From Wigglesworthia glossinidia (GTDB lineage: Bacteria > Pseudomonadota > Gammaproteobacteria > Enterobacterales > Enterobacteriaceae), in assembly GCA_030827005.1 (NCBI GenBank), contig JAVBJL010000009.1, positions 5,136 to 69,135 on the forward strand: 64,000 bases of DNA, in the 5' to 3' direction. The notes under the pieces were generated by a model. The model saw only the letters and a list, made by a program, of their open reading frames with translations. It was not told the origin of the DNA and made no database searches. Shown here in pieces: positions 50,680-60,855 of this stretch (its first letter is position 1; each line of letters opens with the position of its first letter). The position numbers were made by a program, and so were the translations under genes.

Positions 50680-50979
50680 GTGATAAACAAAGACTATATT
50701 TATTGTCGAAAATTTTTTAAGACAGAAAAAAAAAGAAAAAAACATGCCGGCCTGTCTGTTTTTCAGTTTTTTTTAATTGTAAACATACTAATACTTTTTA
50801 CTTCTTTTTTTATTGTTACACATTTTGTTTTATCTTCTATTAATCATCATGAAAACAAAAAAAAAGATATTGTATTTGTTAAAAACAATAATAATCAATT
50901 ACCCCCAAAACCACAAAACAGATGGTATTATATCAAAGAATTAGAGAATTTGCATATTTTTGTTTTTTTTGAGATATAA
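50680..50979 (+). CDS. ftsN: truncated cell-division protein FtsN (essential segment only)
   Basis: 99 codons from a GTG start (50680). N-terminal cytoplasmic tail with the FtsA-contacting DY pair (INKDYIY; Asp5 as in E. coli), a basic KKRKKH stretch, one membrane helix (about residues 27-50), then LPPKPQNRWYYIKELEN, which matches the E. coli essential segment LPPKPEERWRYIKELES and keeps the key Trp, Tyr and Leu (here 82, 84, 88). The protein stops 11 residues later. The long linker and SPOR domain of the 319-residue E. coli protein are absent. Position directly upstream of hslV confirms identity. It could be a functional minimal FtsN or a decaying gene. Confidence 0.88.
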   Translation: MINKDYIYCRKFFKTEKKRKKHAGLSVFQFFLIVNILILFTSFFIVTHFVLSSINHHENKKKDIVFVKNNNNQLPPKPQNRWYYIKELENLHIFVFFEI

Positions 50980-51299
50980 ATTATATAAATGTTACATTAC
51001 TCACATAAAACTAAAAAAATAAGTAAAGCTTAAATTGTGTACTTAAATTTATTACAAAATTTAAATCAAATATCAATAAATAGTTATTTTAAATACGCAC
51101 TTTTAAGTAAAAAAAATGAACTTTTTTAAAATTAAATTAGACAACGTACAGGATTTTTAATAAAATTAAAATCAACAATCATATTATACTTATAAAAACA
51201 TTTAAAATATACTTTCTAAAAATTTTTAAATATTTAAAATATAAAACCTTTCTTATTATTTATTTTTTATATAACAAAATATTTCAAGGAATTCATATT
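50980..51299. other. gap between ftsN and hslV (lost FtsN 3' region)
   Basis: 320 bp where the linker and SPOR domain of ftsN would be. I find no frame resembling them. A good Shine-Dalgarno AAGGA (51286-51290) precedes hslV by 9 bases. No convincing sigma-32 site was seen, although hslVU is a heat-shock operon in E. coli. Confidence 0.6.
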
Positions 51300-51839
51300 A
51301 TGACGACGATTGTCAGTGTACGCCGTAATAAATACGTAGTTATTGGAGGTGACGGACAAGCAACAATCGGAAATACTATCATGAAAAATAATGTTAAAAA
51401 AGTTCGTAGATTATATAATGAAACAGTTATTGCAGGTTTTGCAGGAGGTACAGCTGACGCTTTTACGTTATTTGAATTATTTGAAAAAAAGTTACAAATA
51501 CATCAGGGACATTTTGTAAAATCAGCCGTAGAATTAGCAAAAGATTGGCGAACAGATCGTATGTTAAAAAGATTAGAAGCCTTATTAGCAGTAGCCGATA
51601 AGCATACTTCACTTATAATTACTGGACACGGAGACGTCATTCAACCAGAAAGTGACGTGATTGCAATTGGATCTGGAGGTCCATATGCGCAATCTGCAGC
51701 ACGTGCTTTATTAGAGAATACAGAATTATGTGCACGTGACATAGTAAAAAAATCACTGAAAATCTCTGGAGATATTTGTATATACAGCAATCATTTTTTT
51801 TCTCTAGAAGAACTTATACCTGAAAATAAGGCTACTTAA
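51300..51839 (+). CDS. hslV: ATP-dependent protease HslV (ClpQ)
   Basis: Proteasome-like threonine protease. 179 residues. Thr nucleophile directly after Met (MTTIVSVRR), [31 protein letters not shown] and [16 protein letters not shown], almost identical to E. coli. Only 1 base separates its stop from the hslU ATG, so the two are co-translated. Confidence 0.98.
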   Translation: MTTIVSVRRNKYVVIGGDGQATIGNTIMKNNVKKVRRLYNETVIAGFAGGTADAFTLFELFEKKLQIHQGHFVKSAVELAKDWRTDRMLKRLEALLAVADKHTSLIITGHGDVIQPESDVIAIGSGGPYAQSAARALLENTELCARDIVKKSLKISGDICIYSNHFFSLEELIPENKAT

Positions 51840-51840
51840 A

Positions 51841-53172
51841 ATGTCTAATATGACTCCAAAAAATATTGTTAAAGAACTTGACGGATATATTATTGGTCAA
51901 AAAGATGCGAAAAAAGCTGTTGCAATAGCACTACGTAATCGTTGGCGTCGCATGCGACTCGAAGAATCACTGAGACACGAAGTTACTCCGAAAAACATTT
52001 TAATGATCGGACCTACAGGAGTAGGAAAAACTGAAATTGCTCGTCGGTTAGCAAAGCTCGCTAAAGCACCATTTATTAAAGTTGAGGCAACAAAATTTAC
52101 AGAAGTTGGATATGTAGGTAAAGAAGTAGATTCTATTATTAGAGATTTGACTGATGCCGCAGTAAAAATGATTAGATTACAATCTATAGAAAAAAATCGA
52201 TTTAGAGCAGAAGAACTAGCAGAAGAAAGAGTTTTAGATGTTTTAATTCCTCCAGCAAAAAACAACTGGGGAAAAGTAGATATCAATTCTCAACCACTAA
52301 AAACACGCCAAAATTTTAGAAAAAAATTAAAATCCAAAGAATTAGACGATAAAGAAATAGAAATTAATTTAGCTGCAACTCCAATTGGAGTAGAAATTAT
52401 GGCTCCTCCAGGCATGGAAGAGATGACTAGTCAACTGCAATCAATGTTTAAACATTTAGCTGGACAGAAACAAAAAACAAGAAAAATAAAAATAAAAGAA
52501 GCGATACGACTGTTAATTGAAGAAGAATCTGCAAAATTAATTAATATAGAAGAGATTAAAGAAAAAGCGATTGAAGCTGTTGAACAAAATGGAATTGTAT
52601 TCATTGACGAAATTGATAAAATTTGTAAAAGAGGCGAAATATCAGGTCCAGACGTATCTAGAGAAGGTGTTCAAAGAGATTTGTTACCCTTAGTAGAAGG
52701 ATGCACTGTATCAACAAAACATGGGATGGTAAAAACAGATCATATTTTATTTATCGCATCAGGTGCTTTTCAAGTTGCCAATCCTTCTGATTTAATTCCA
52801 GAATTGCAAGGCAGACTACCTATTCGAGTGGAATTATCTGCATTAACTACCGAAGATTTTGAAAAAATTTTAACAGAACCAAATGCTTCCCTTACAAGAC
52901 AATACAGTGCTCTTATGGCCACAGAAGGAGTTACTGTATGTTTTAAAAAATCAGGGATTAAAAAAATAGCAGAAGCTGCTTGCCAGGTAAATGAAGCTAC
53001 AGAAAATATTGGTGCCAGAAGATTACATACTATTTTAGAGCGTCTCATGGAAGAAATTTCATATAACGCAAGCGATTGGAGTGGAAAAAAAATTAGCATT
53101 GACGATAAATATGTAAGCAATCATTTAGATAAACTAGTTTCCGACGAAGATTTAAGTCGATTTATATTATAA
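51841..53172 (+). CDS. hslU: HslU ATPase (ClpY)
   Basis: AAA+ unfoldase partner of HslV, 443 residues as in E. coli. N-terminal [20 protein letters not shown], Walker [17 protein letters not shown], pore-loop region [11 protein letters not shown], Walker [12 protein letters not shown], sensor arginines in [12 protein letters not shown], and C-terminal DEDLSRFIL used to dock into HslV. Highly conserved. Confidence 0.98.
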   Translation: MSNMTPKNIVKELDGYIIGQKDAKKAVAIALRNRWRRMRLEESLRHEVTPKNILMIGPTGVGKTEIARRLAKLAKAPFIKVEATKFTEVGYVGKEVDSIIRDLTDAAVKMIRLQSIEKNRFRAEELAEERVLDVLIPPAKNNWGKVDINSQPLKTRQNFRKKLKSKELDDKEIEINLAATPIGVEIMAPPGMEEMTSQLQSMFKHLAGQKQKTRKIKIKEAIRLLIEEESAKLINIEEIKEKAIEAVEQNGIVFIDEIDKICKRGEISGPDVSREGVQRDLLPLVEGCTVSTKHGMVKTDHILFIASGAFQVANPSDLIPELQGRLPIRVELSALTTEDFEKILTEPNASLTRQYSALMATEGVTVCFKKSGIKKIAEAACQVNEATENIGARRLHTILERLMEEISYNASDWSGKKISIDDKYVSNHLDKLVSDEDLSRFIL

Positions 53173-53250
53173 AATATAAAATTTCCAGATTTATCATTTC
53201 TTACGTAATTAATAGTAATCCAGTTTTTATTAAAAAATAAAAAAATAATT

Positions 53251-54417
53251 TTAATTTTTTAGACGAGATAAACGAATCCAACACAATAAAATAATTAAAC
53301 CTATAAAAAAAGTAATTACTCCAAGTGTAAACTGTTCATTATTTTTAGAAAAAAAAGATAATATAAACGCTATTAGGCTGGATCCAGTATTTTGTATACC
53401 CCCTAAAAGGGCTCCTGCAGTTCCGGCCATATAACTATATGGCTCCATCGCTCCTGTAGTTGCCAACGGAAATAACATTCCTGCTCCAAAAAAAAATAAA
53501 CTTGCAGGAGCTAAAATTGTCCAAATTTTAATTATACCTAATAGTCCGGGAATCCACATGAATATTCCAGATAAAAAACAAAATATTGTAGCTCTCCACA
53601 TTAATTCTGTAAAAGACTTTTTGCTATATCTAATATAAAAAGATCCTAAAAAAATACTTGGTACAGGTAAAATAAATAATATGCTAATTTCTATAATATC
53701 AAAGCCCATTTGGCTTAAAAATATTCCACTACTAGATTCAAATGCTACAATTCCAGATAAGCTACTTGTTAAAATAATTAAATAATAATTAAATTTTTTT
53801 TTAGATAATAAAAATTTAAATCCGATTTTTTTATTAAAATTTTTGTTTGGATTGGTTTCAGGAAAAACATATAGTATTAACATGCTAATTACTATGCCTA
53901 TGATTAATAAAAATATAAAACACATACGCCAACCAAACGTATTTGATATTATTCCTCCTAATATTGGCGCTAATAGAGGGCTAATAAGAATGCCCATATT
54001 AAGAAATCCATTAGCTTTTTTTAAATCATGATGATTTAAAAAAATATCTCTCGGTAAAGTACGCGCCATTACTCCACCTACTCCCGTACCAAGTCCTTGT
54101 ATTCCGCATAATATAATCATTGACCATAAAGAATTAATGAATAAAACCAAAATCGTAGCAAATATAAAAATAGACATTCCTATTAAAATTACTGGTTTTC
54201 TTCCAATTCTATCGGATAGAGGTCCATATATGAATTGTGAAATTCCATAACACAAAAGATATCCCGCCATTAATCCTTGTATTTTTTCTTGAATCACACC
54301 TAAATCATAAGCAATTTTTGCAATACTAGGAACATAAATAGTTTGTGATATTTGTCCAATAGCAATTAAAAATATTAATAAACATAATATATGTGAATTT
54401 TTTGGTTTATTGATCAT
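53251..54417 (-). CDS. emrD: multidrug efflux MFS transporter EmrD
   Basis: 12-helix major facilitator protein, 388 residues. Closest to E. coli EmrD: AIGQISQTIYVPSIAKIAYD, motif A GPLSDRIGRKPVILIG, GLGTGVGGVMARTLPRD, LFFFGAGMLFPLATTGAMEP and GTAGALLGGIQNTGSS. It sits between hslU and fpr, where enterics have menA, rraA, zapB and glpFKX, and on the opposite strand, so it was moved here by rearrangement. Physiological substrate in a symbiont is unknown. Confidence 0.94.
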   Translation of the reverse strand: MINKPKNSHILCLLIFLIAIGQISQTIYVPSIAKIAYDLGVIQEKIQGLMAGYLLCYGISQFIYGPLSDRIGRKPVILIGMSIFIFATILVLFINSLWSMIILCGIQGLGTGVGGVMARTLPRDIFLNHHDLKKANGFLNMGILISPLLAPILGGIISNTFGWRMCFIFLLIIGIVISMLILYVFPETNPNKNFNKKIGFKFLLSKKKFNYYLIILTSSLSGIVAFESSSGIFLSQMGFDIIEISILFILPVPSIFLGSFYIRYSKKSFTELMWRATIFCFLSGIFMWIPGLLGIIKIWTILAPASLFFFGAGMLFPLATTGAMEPYSYMAGTAGALLGGIQNTGSSLIAFILSFFSKNNEQFTLGVITFFIGLIILLCWIRLSRLKN

Positions 54418-54644
54418 TTTTGAAAAAAAATAACAAATTATATCATCTAAATATAATAGTTAATTGTTATTATTACTACCATTTTTTCAAAAAATAAAAC
54501 TGAAATAAATTATTTAAAAATGGAAATTTTAAATAAAATTTAATTAAATATAGTATTTAATAACTTTAAAATTATATATTCAAGTTTATAATTTTTTTAG
54601 TTTAGGTATAATAAACTAATATAAATTAAATTAGAGTAATAACG

Positions 54645-55394
54645 ATGACAGAATGGATTACTGGCAAAATAATTAAAGTAAAAAATTGGACTGAAAAATT
54701 ATTTAGTATTGTTTTACATGCACCAATTGCACCATTCATTGCGGGTCAATTTGCTAAATTACGACTAAATATACACAACGTATCAATACAGCGTGCATAT
54801 TCGTATGTAAATGCTCCAAATAATAAAAACCTAGAATTTTATTTAGTTGAAGCTAAATCGGGAAAATTTAGTCCTATTTTAAGAGCTTTAAATCCAGATG
54901 AAAATATTTTAATTACAAAATATGCATCTGGATCTTTTATTTTAAATATAATACCTGAATGTAAAAATTTATGGATGATTTCTACTGGAACTGCAATTGG
55001 ACCGTATCTATCTATATTGCAACATGGAGAAAATTTAAAAAGATTTGATAATATAGTTCTAGTTCATGCAGTAAGATTTTATAAAGACTTAAGTTATTTA
55101 AAAAAAATAATACAACTAAAAAAAATTTATAATAAAAAACTATCTTTTCAAATAATCATTAGTCGCGAAAAAATTATTAATACTCTATACGGTAGAATAC
55201 CGGAGTTAATTTTTAACGGTCAATTAGAAAATGCTATTAATTTAAAAATTAATCCAAAAGATACACATATTATGTTATGTGGAAATCCAAATATGATTCG
55301 TGATACTTATGAGTGTTTAAATAAAAAATATTTCATGGTAAAGAATTACCAAACATCTCCGGGTCATATTACTAGCGAATTATATTGGAAATAA
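54645..55394 (+). CDS. fpr: ferredoxin/flavodoxin-NADP+ reductase
   Basis: FAD enzyme passing electrons between NADPH and flavodoxin/ferredoxin, feeding Fe-S and radical-SAM enzymes. 249 residues (E. coli 248). FAD motif RAYSYVNAP, NADP-site STGTAIGPYLSIL, MLCGNPNMIRDT and C-terminal aromatic ending LYWK. Upstream of tpiA, as in E. coli with the intervening genes lost. Confidence 0.96.
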   Translation: MTEWITGKIIKVKNWTEKLFSIVLHAPIAPFIAGQFAKLRLNIHNVSIQRAYSYVNAPNNKNLEFYLVEAKSGKFSPILRALNPDENILITKYASGSFILNIIPECKNLWMISTGTAIGPYLSILQHGENLKRFDNIVLVHAVRFYKDLSYLKKIIQLKKIYNKKLSFQIIISREKIINTLYGRIPELIFNGQLENAINLKINPKDTHIMLCGNPNMIRDTYECLNKKYFMVKNYQTSPGHITSELYWK

Positions 55395-55442
55395 ATAATA
55401 TTTTTTATAAATATATATTTTAATAAAGGTAAAATAACTAAT

Positions 55443-56207
55443 ATGAAAACAAATCCATTTATATTAGCAAATTGGAAATTAAACGGAAATATTTTATTAG
55501 TTAAACGATTGTTGTCTGCTTTAAAAAATGAAGTAAAATTTTTAAAAAAAGTACACATAGCTATAGCTCCTCCAGTAATATATTTAAGTGAAATGCAAAA
55601 ATATCTTTATAATAATAAAAATATTTATTTAGCTGCACAAAATGTGGATATGCATATTTCTGGATCTTTTACTGGTGAAATTTCTGCTTATATGCTTCAA
55701 GAATTTGGAGTACGATATGTAATTATAGGACATGCTGAAAGAAGAAATTTGCATAATGAAGATGATTCTATTATTGTAAAAAAATTTTTAGTTCTTAAAA
55801 AATATAATTTAATACCAGTATTATGCATCGGAGAAACGATTCAAGATCGCTTTTATAAAGAAATAAAAAATATTTGTATAAAACAAATAGATCCTATTTT
55901 AAATATTTTAGGCATAGATGGATTTAAAGAAACAATTATTGCATATGAGCCCATTTGGGCAATAGGAACTGGAATTTTACCGTCTCCGGAGTATATACAA
56001 AATGTACATGAATATATTCGAAGTTATTTATCTAAATATAGTTCATATCTTGCCAGTAAGATTGTATTACAGTATGGCGGTTCAGTAAATTCTCAAAATG
56101 TTTTTAAAATATTATCACAATCTGACGTAAATGGTGTATTGTTAGGAAAATCATCTTTAAAATTAAAAGAATTTTTGTCTATTATACGTATTGCAGATAA
56201 ATTATAG
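55443..56207 (+). CDS. tpiA: triosephosphate isomerase
   Basis: Interconverts DHAP and glyceraldehyde-3-phosphate. 254 residues (E. coli 255). Catalytic Lys in ANWKLNG, His in IIGHAERR, Glu in [11 protein letters not shown], and phosphate loop YGGSVNSQN with GVLLGKSSL. Its 3' end overlaps the convergent corA 3' end by 6 bp. Confidence 0.98.
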   Translation: MKTNPFILANWKLNGNILLVKRLLSALKNEVKFLKKVHIAIAPPVIYLSEMQKYLYNNKNIYLAAQNVDMHISGSFTGEISAYMLQEFGVRYVIIGHAERRNLHNEDDSIIVKKFLVLKKYNLIPVLCIGETIQDRFYKEIKNICIKQIDPILNILGIDGFKETIIAYEPIWAIGTGILPSPEYIQNVHEYIRSYLSKYSSYLASKIVLQYGGSVNSQNVFKILSQSDVNGVLLGKSSLKLKEFLSIIRIADKL

Positions 56208-57149
56208 CCACTTTTTACTTCTAAAGTAAAAGTACGGTGCTAATCCAGCTAAAATCATTTCTAAAATTGCTATTGGATATCCTAGAGCCCATTTTAATTC
56301 TGGCATAAATTCAAAATTCATTCCATAACTAGAAGCAACTAATGTTGGAGGTAAAAATACTACTGATACTACAGAGAATATTTTTATAATCCTATTTTGT
56401 TCGATATTAATAAAGCTCATTGCAGCTTGCATTAAGAAGTTTACTTTTTGAAATAAAGATTCGTTATGAGGTAGCAAAGAATCAATATCATGTAATACTC
56501 CTTTAGCTTGTTCTAGTTGTTTAGCTGGTAAATGAATTTTTTTAACTAAAAAATTTAGCGCTCTTTGTGTATCCATTAAACATAGACGTACTTTCCACCC
56601 GACATCTTCTAAAGAAGCTAAAGTAGAAAGTGCACTATCATATTCATCTCTTTGATTATCTTTCATAATTATCATGCTAAGAGTTTCTAAATCGCTATAA
56701 ATATTTTCTATTTCATCTGCTAATTGTTCTATTTTTGTTTCAAATAAATCTAATAATACCTCATATGCATTACCGTCAAGAAGCGTTTGATTTCTAGTAC
56801 GCATGCGATAAAGACGAAAAGCCGGTAAGTCACGTTCTCTTAAAGTGTATAAGCGGTGATTTCTAATTGTAAATGCAACGGTGGAATTTCCAACATGACC
56901 TTCAACATCTGAAAAAAAGAAAAAAGAATGTATATGTAACCCTTCTTGATCTTCAAAAAATCTAGCAGATGCTTCTATGTCTTCTAAGTCTAGATATTTT
57001 GCTAAATTTTGTCCTAATTCAATTTGAATACGATTTCGTTCTTGTTCGGTTGGTTCGACAAGATCAATCCATATTGCTTGCAATAAAGATAGTTGTTTTA
57101 AATTTAAACGCAGTAAACGGTTTTTATGTAATTGAAATGCATTTATCAT
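56202..57149 (-). CDS. corA: magnesium/cobalt transporter CorA
   Basis: Pentameric Mg2+ channel. 315 residues (E. coli 316). Long N-terminal helical cytoplasmic domain, then the pore signature [11 protein letters not shown] and two C-terminal membrane helices ending FYFRSKKWL. Very well conserved for this genome. E. coli order corA-uvrD-yigB-xerC-dapF is kept with uvrD and xerC lost. Confidence 0.98.
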   Translation of the reverse strand: MINAFQLHKNRLLRLNLKQLSLLQAIWIDLVEPTEQERNRIQIELGQNLAKYLDLEDIEASARFFEDQEGLHIHSFFFFSDVEGHVGNSTVAFTIRNHRLYTLRERDLPAFRLYRMRTRNQTLLDGNAYEVLLDLFETKIEQLADEIENIYSDLETLSMIIMKDNQRDEYDSALSTLASLEDVGWKVRLCLMDTQRALNFLVKKIHLPAKQLEQAKGVLHDIDSLLPHNESLFQKVNFLMQAAMSFINIEQNRIIKIFSVVSVVFLPPTLVASSYGMNFEFMPELKWALGYPIAILEMILAGLAPYFYFRSKKWL

Positions 57150-57758
57150 AAAATTATATTAATAATAATAAAAAATTGTACCTATTCGGTGCGTTGAAAA
57201 AAGTAAATTTTAATATGTATATTAAAATTTATTTCGAAAATTAAAGATTTTAATAAAACTCTTTTTAATTGTATATAAAAAAGTAGTTATTTGTTATTAG
57301 TAGTTAATTCGTTTTCAAATTAAAACATAATAATTTTATTATTTAAACTAATTATTACATATAATGTATGTATTAATGCAAAATTTTGATTTTTTTAATA
57401 AAATTATTTATGAGATTTTTTAAAAAAATTAATTCTAAATTTATTTTAACATAAATAAAATTTGTACTCTAATAAGCTGTTTTGTCAGCATCATAAAAAA
57501 ACGTAATTATAAATTTTAATTTTTTTTTTGACTAATTATTTAATTAATGTTAATTATAAAAATGCTAAAGAGTTTAATTTTTTATTAAAAAAAATATTCA
57601 ATTTAAAATTTAATCAAGTAATAATAAAATTAATTAATATTATTTTAATAAATCACTAAATTATTATAAATAAATTTTAATATTTAATACGTATTTTTAT
57701 TTAAAATAAATATAATTTTAATATTAAATATTTTTATTTTTAAATAAAAAACAAGTAT
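57150..57758. other. gene-free gap, corA / yigB (lost uvrD interval)
   Basis: About 610 bp where enterics carry yigE and uvrD. No helicase fragment, RNA or repeat recognised; extreme A+T. Presumably the last traces of a deletion. Confidence 0.6.
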
Positions 57759-58478
57759 TTATATGAATTTTTTTAAATATTTTAATTTTGAAATTTCAAA
57801 ATGAGGTATTGTTCTTGCATTAATAGATGATAACAATTTTGTATTATGTGTATTTAACCAACAAGATTGCATTCCATAGTTTATTGCACCGAAAACATCG
57901 GTTTCTAAACAGTCACCAACATGTAGAATTTCTTTTGGTGGTAATTTTAATTTTTTAGCTGCTAAATCATACATTTTTTTATAAGGTTTAGGGGGTCCAT
58001 CTATTCCAGATCTAAAAATACAAGAAAAATACTGACTAATTTTACATTTATATATATTTGCATCGCCATTTGTAATAGCAATTAATGGCCATTTTTTACT
58101 TAGTAATTCTAATATGCGATGTATATCGCTTTCTATATAAATTTGATTTCTCCATAAATTTACTAATTTCATAGCTTTTTTAGTAATAATTACTGCTAAT
58201 TTATAATTTATTCCAAAACTTGTAATAGATAATAAAATTGACTGTTTTCTCCAAAAATTAATATTATAATATATTTTAGGATATTTTATTAATAGTTGTT
58301 TACGATAAAATTTATAATTTTTGTGTTTAAAATTTAATAATTTTTTATTTGAATGATTTAAAAAATTTATTAGCTTTTTTTCAGTTCGACTAATAATTGG
58401 TTTATTATCATACAATGTATCGTCGAGATCGAAAGTTAGTGCTCGAAATTTTTGAATTAAACGGTAAAAATATATCAT
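57759..58478 (-). CDS. yigB: HAD-family FMN phosphatase YigB
   Basis: 239 residues (E. coli 238). HAD nucleophile motif ALTFDLDDTLYDNKPI, motif II LIAITNGDA, and motif IV HVGDCLETDVFGAINYG. E. coli YigB dephosphorylates FMN and the riboflavin-pathway intermediate ARPP, so it may serve riboflavin or FMN turnover with ribF. Located near dapF as in E. coli; xerC is missing between them. Confidence 0.95.
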   Translation of the reverse strand: MIYFYRLIQKFRALTFDLDDTLYDNKPIISRTEKKLINFLNHSNKKLLNFKHKNYKFYRKQLLIKYPKIYYNINFWRKQSILLSITSFGINYKLAVIITKKAMKLVNLWRNQIYIESDIHRILELLSKKWPLIAITNGDANIYKCKISQYFSCIFRSGIDGPPKPYKKMYDLAAKKLKLPPKEILHVGDCLETDVFGAINYGMQSCWLNTHNTKLLSSINARTIPHFEISKLKYLKKFI

Positions 58479-58549
58479 ATTTTAATATTTTACTTACAAT
58501 GCACGAAATTTTTATTTGTAAAACGTTTTTATGAATGATTTTAAAAAAA

Positions 58550-59376
58550 TTATAGATTAATATTTCCGTTATATATGTGTTCTGCGGGACCTATAATTGA
58601 AATTAAGTTTGAATTATTTTTCCAAGATACTTTTAAACTTCCACGTAAAAAATCGACTTTTACTATATTATTTAATTTTTTAAGATGAATTCCCAATGCT
58701 ACTGTAGCGGCCGAAGCACTTCCACAACAATATGTTATTCCGGCTCCTTTCTCATAAACTCTAATTTTAATATGATTACGATTAATTATCTTTGAAAAGC
58801 TTACATTCACTATTTTTGGAAATGCAATATATTTACTTAAAAATGGAGCAATTTTTTTTATTATATTTAATCGAATACTTTTAAAAAATATTACACAGTG
58901 TGTATTTCCTACTGAAACAATATGGTATCTAACTTTTTTTTTAAAAAGTTAAAAGATTTTTGATTAAAAATATGATTATTTGGTGTATTTTTTTGAATTT
59001 TTTCAAATTTTGGAGGTGCGATACGCACGCAAATTAGTTTTTTATTAATTAAAAATGCATATGCTGTATTATATTGAGTATTAATTCGAATTACTCTTTT
59101 TTTTATCAAATTATTTAAACGTAAGTATTGAAAAACGCAGCGTATTCCATTAACGCATTGTTTTGCTTCAGAAGAATCAGAATTAAAAATACGAATTTTA
59201 AAATCTGAATTTTTAATATTATCGGATTTCATAATAATTATTATTTGATCGAAACCGATTCCCGAGTTTCGATCAGATAATTGACGTATTTTTTTCTTTG
59301 ATAAATTAATTTTTTGATTAATATTATCTACTAATACAAAATCGTTACCTATACTGTGCATTTTTGAAAAGTACAT
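58550..59376 (-). pseudogene. dapF: diaminopimelate epimerase with one poly-A frameshift
   Basis: Converts LL-DAP to meso-DAP for peptidoglycan and lysine. The first frame (59376-58909) has FSKMHSIGNDFVLVD, GIGFDQI and the first catalytic Cys in QCVNGIRC. At an A9 run (T9 at 58934-58942 on the plus strand) it shifts into a stop. The other frame goes on as DapF: YHIVSVGNTHCVIF, FPKIVNVSF, RVYEKGAGI, second catalytic Cys in YCCGSASAA, then the normal end. One extra A restores a full-length protein (about 275 residues). Several normally invariant positions have changed (CGNG to CVNG, GAGET to GAGIT, CGSG to CGSA). Either a slippage-rescued weak enzyme or a young pseudogene. Confidence 0.9.
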
Positions 59377-59600
59377 TATATCAAGTATGTGTTTATTATA
59401 TTTATAAAATTTGATTTATATTAACATAATAAATTATATTATTGTACTTTATTGTAAAAATTAAATTTAAAATATATATTTTATGAATTAAAAAATCATT
59501 TACTATTTAAATTAGAACTTATATAATATAGCTAATTTGATTTCTAAAAAATCATAGATTTTCTTAAAATAAGAAAATATACATTTATTTATTAAATTTT

Positions 59601-59628
59601 ATCAGTTTTTATATAAAACTGATTTTTT
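59601..59628. terminator. strong palindrome between the porin gene and dapF
   Basis: ATCAGTTTT / AAAACTGAT, a perfect 9-bp stem with a 5-base loop, 59601-59623. The T-run (59623-59628) follows on the plus strand, while both flanking genes are on the minus strand, where the hairpin is followed by AAAATTTAAT. It lies about 35 bp after the porin stop, so it may end or stabilise the porin mRNA. Confidence 0.5.
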
Positions 59629-59657
59629 CGATAGATAAAAAATAAATTTTCATTTTT

Positions 59658-60764
59658 TTAAAAATTATAGCTTACTCCTAACGATAATTCATTAAATCTT
59701 TTTATTTCATCATTACTTATCCGGTTATTTTTTACAAGATAATGTATTGTCATTTCGGAATTATCATCAAGATGCATCGATGTTCCAAAAATAATATTTT
59801 TTTCTTGTATTTTATTCAAATTATTATTACCAATCGTATTGGTATTAGAAATTAAATATCCTATAAATGGACGAATGCTGTCATTTAAATTATAATGTGA
59901 TAAAAATTCAATACTTTTATTATTTGATAATATTCTTTCATGCAATAAAAATATGTCATTAAAATTATCATCTAAATTAGTATGCCACTTTTTTCCGTAT
60001 AAGATAGCCAAATAGATCGGGGATTGTTCGTATTTTACACCTAAAGAAAAAAATTGACTATTATACTGCTTTTTATTATCTACTAACATATAAGTCGCGT
60101 AATTTTTCAAATATGAAGTTGCCAGAGATATATTATTTGTTTTTAAATGATATTTTATAGCAGCACTATAAGCATGGTTATAAATATTTTTGATATCATT
60201 TTTTATATTTATAAAATAACTATTCCAAGGAAATACGCGTTGCAAAGTAAATGTTAATCCTGGAAAAATGTTATATAAATCTGAATTTCGATAAGTTACT
60301 ATTTTCCCGGGAAAATATCCTAAAACAACATTTTTAAAATTAAAATATTTATCAAATGACGGTATATTTTTTATAAAATCAGATACTTCACTCAAAGCAA
60401 TACGATTTTTTCCATATTCAATGGTATTTTTATATATATTCATTCCGAAATTAGAAGATATGCTTTTTTCAAAAAATAAATTATCTCCGTATTTGTTTTT
60501 AAACGGAGTATGTTCTATTTTACAAAAACTAGATACATTTTGACTAAATTTCAAATTACATAAAAATCCATAAGAAAAAAAAAGATTATAATCATGCTTT
60601 TTTTCTTGTAAAAATTTATAATTTAAAACAATTTTTCTATATAACGATATTTCTGTATTTTTTTTAAAATCTATTTCTTTAGCAAGTAAAAAGTGGTTTT
60701 TTAATAGATAAACGATACTTATGATGATAAGTTGGAATGCTTTAATTTTTTTCATAATCTTCAA
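59658..60764 (-). CDS. OmpF/OmpC-family general porin
   Basis: Outer-membrane trimeric 16-strand porin, 368 residues. N-terminal signal peptide (basic KIMKKIK, hydrophobic core, cleavage near LLA-KEI). The first strand EISLYRKIVLNY resembles the porin N-terminus NEISLYGKID; the eyelet-loop region is EYGKNRIALSEVSDFI. A conserved IVTYRNSDLYNIFPGLTFTL segment matches the VATYRNTDFFGL...LNFAL stretch of OmpF. The protein ends in Phe (LSLGVSYNF), the outer-membrane insertion signal. Sequence is very diverged, so the OmpF versus OmpC assignment is not possible. Implies a functional outer membrane and BAM machinery. Confidence 0.88.
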   Translation of the reverse strand: MKIMKKIKAFQLIIISIVYLLKNHFLLAKEIDFKKNTEISLYRKIVLNYKFLQEKKHDYNLFFSYGFLCNLKFSQNVSSFCKIEHTPFKNKYGDNLFFEKSISSNFGMNIYKNTIEYGKNRIALSEVSDFIKNIPSFDKYFNFKNVVLGYFPGKIVTYRNSDLYNIFPGLTFTLQRVFPWNSYFINIKNDIKNIYNHAYSAAIKYHLKTNNISLATSYLKNYATYMLVDNKKQYNSQFFSLGVKYEQSPIYLAILYGKKWHTNLDDNFNDIFLLHERILSNNKSIEFLSHYNLNDSIRPFIGYLISNTNTIGNNNLNKIQEKNIIFGTSMHLDDNSEMTIHYLVKNNRISNDEIKRFNELSLGVSYNF

Positions 60765-60855
60765 ATGATACTTAATTTAATTGATTTTTACAATTAATAA
60801 AATTTAAAACCAATTTTTTTTAAAAATACTTAATTTAATAAAATTTGCATGTCGA

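Noticed and set aside
51897..52286. 129-codon frame antisense to hslU
   Set aside because: Shadow of the conserved hslU gene, with no independent support.
58550..58810. Separate 86-residue gene starting at 58810
   Set aside because: It is the C-terminal third of dapF; the frame is open back to the A9 run and continues the DapF alignment.
59658..60764. Phospholipase A (pldA) as identity of the outer-membrane protein
   Set aside because: pldA is near corA in E. coli, but this protein has the general-porin TYRNSD segment, eyelet-loop pattern and C-terminal Phe, and no phospholipase active-site motif.
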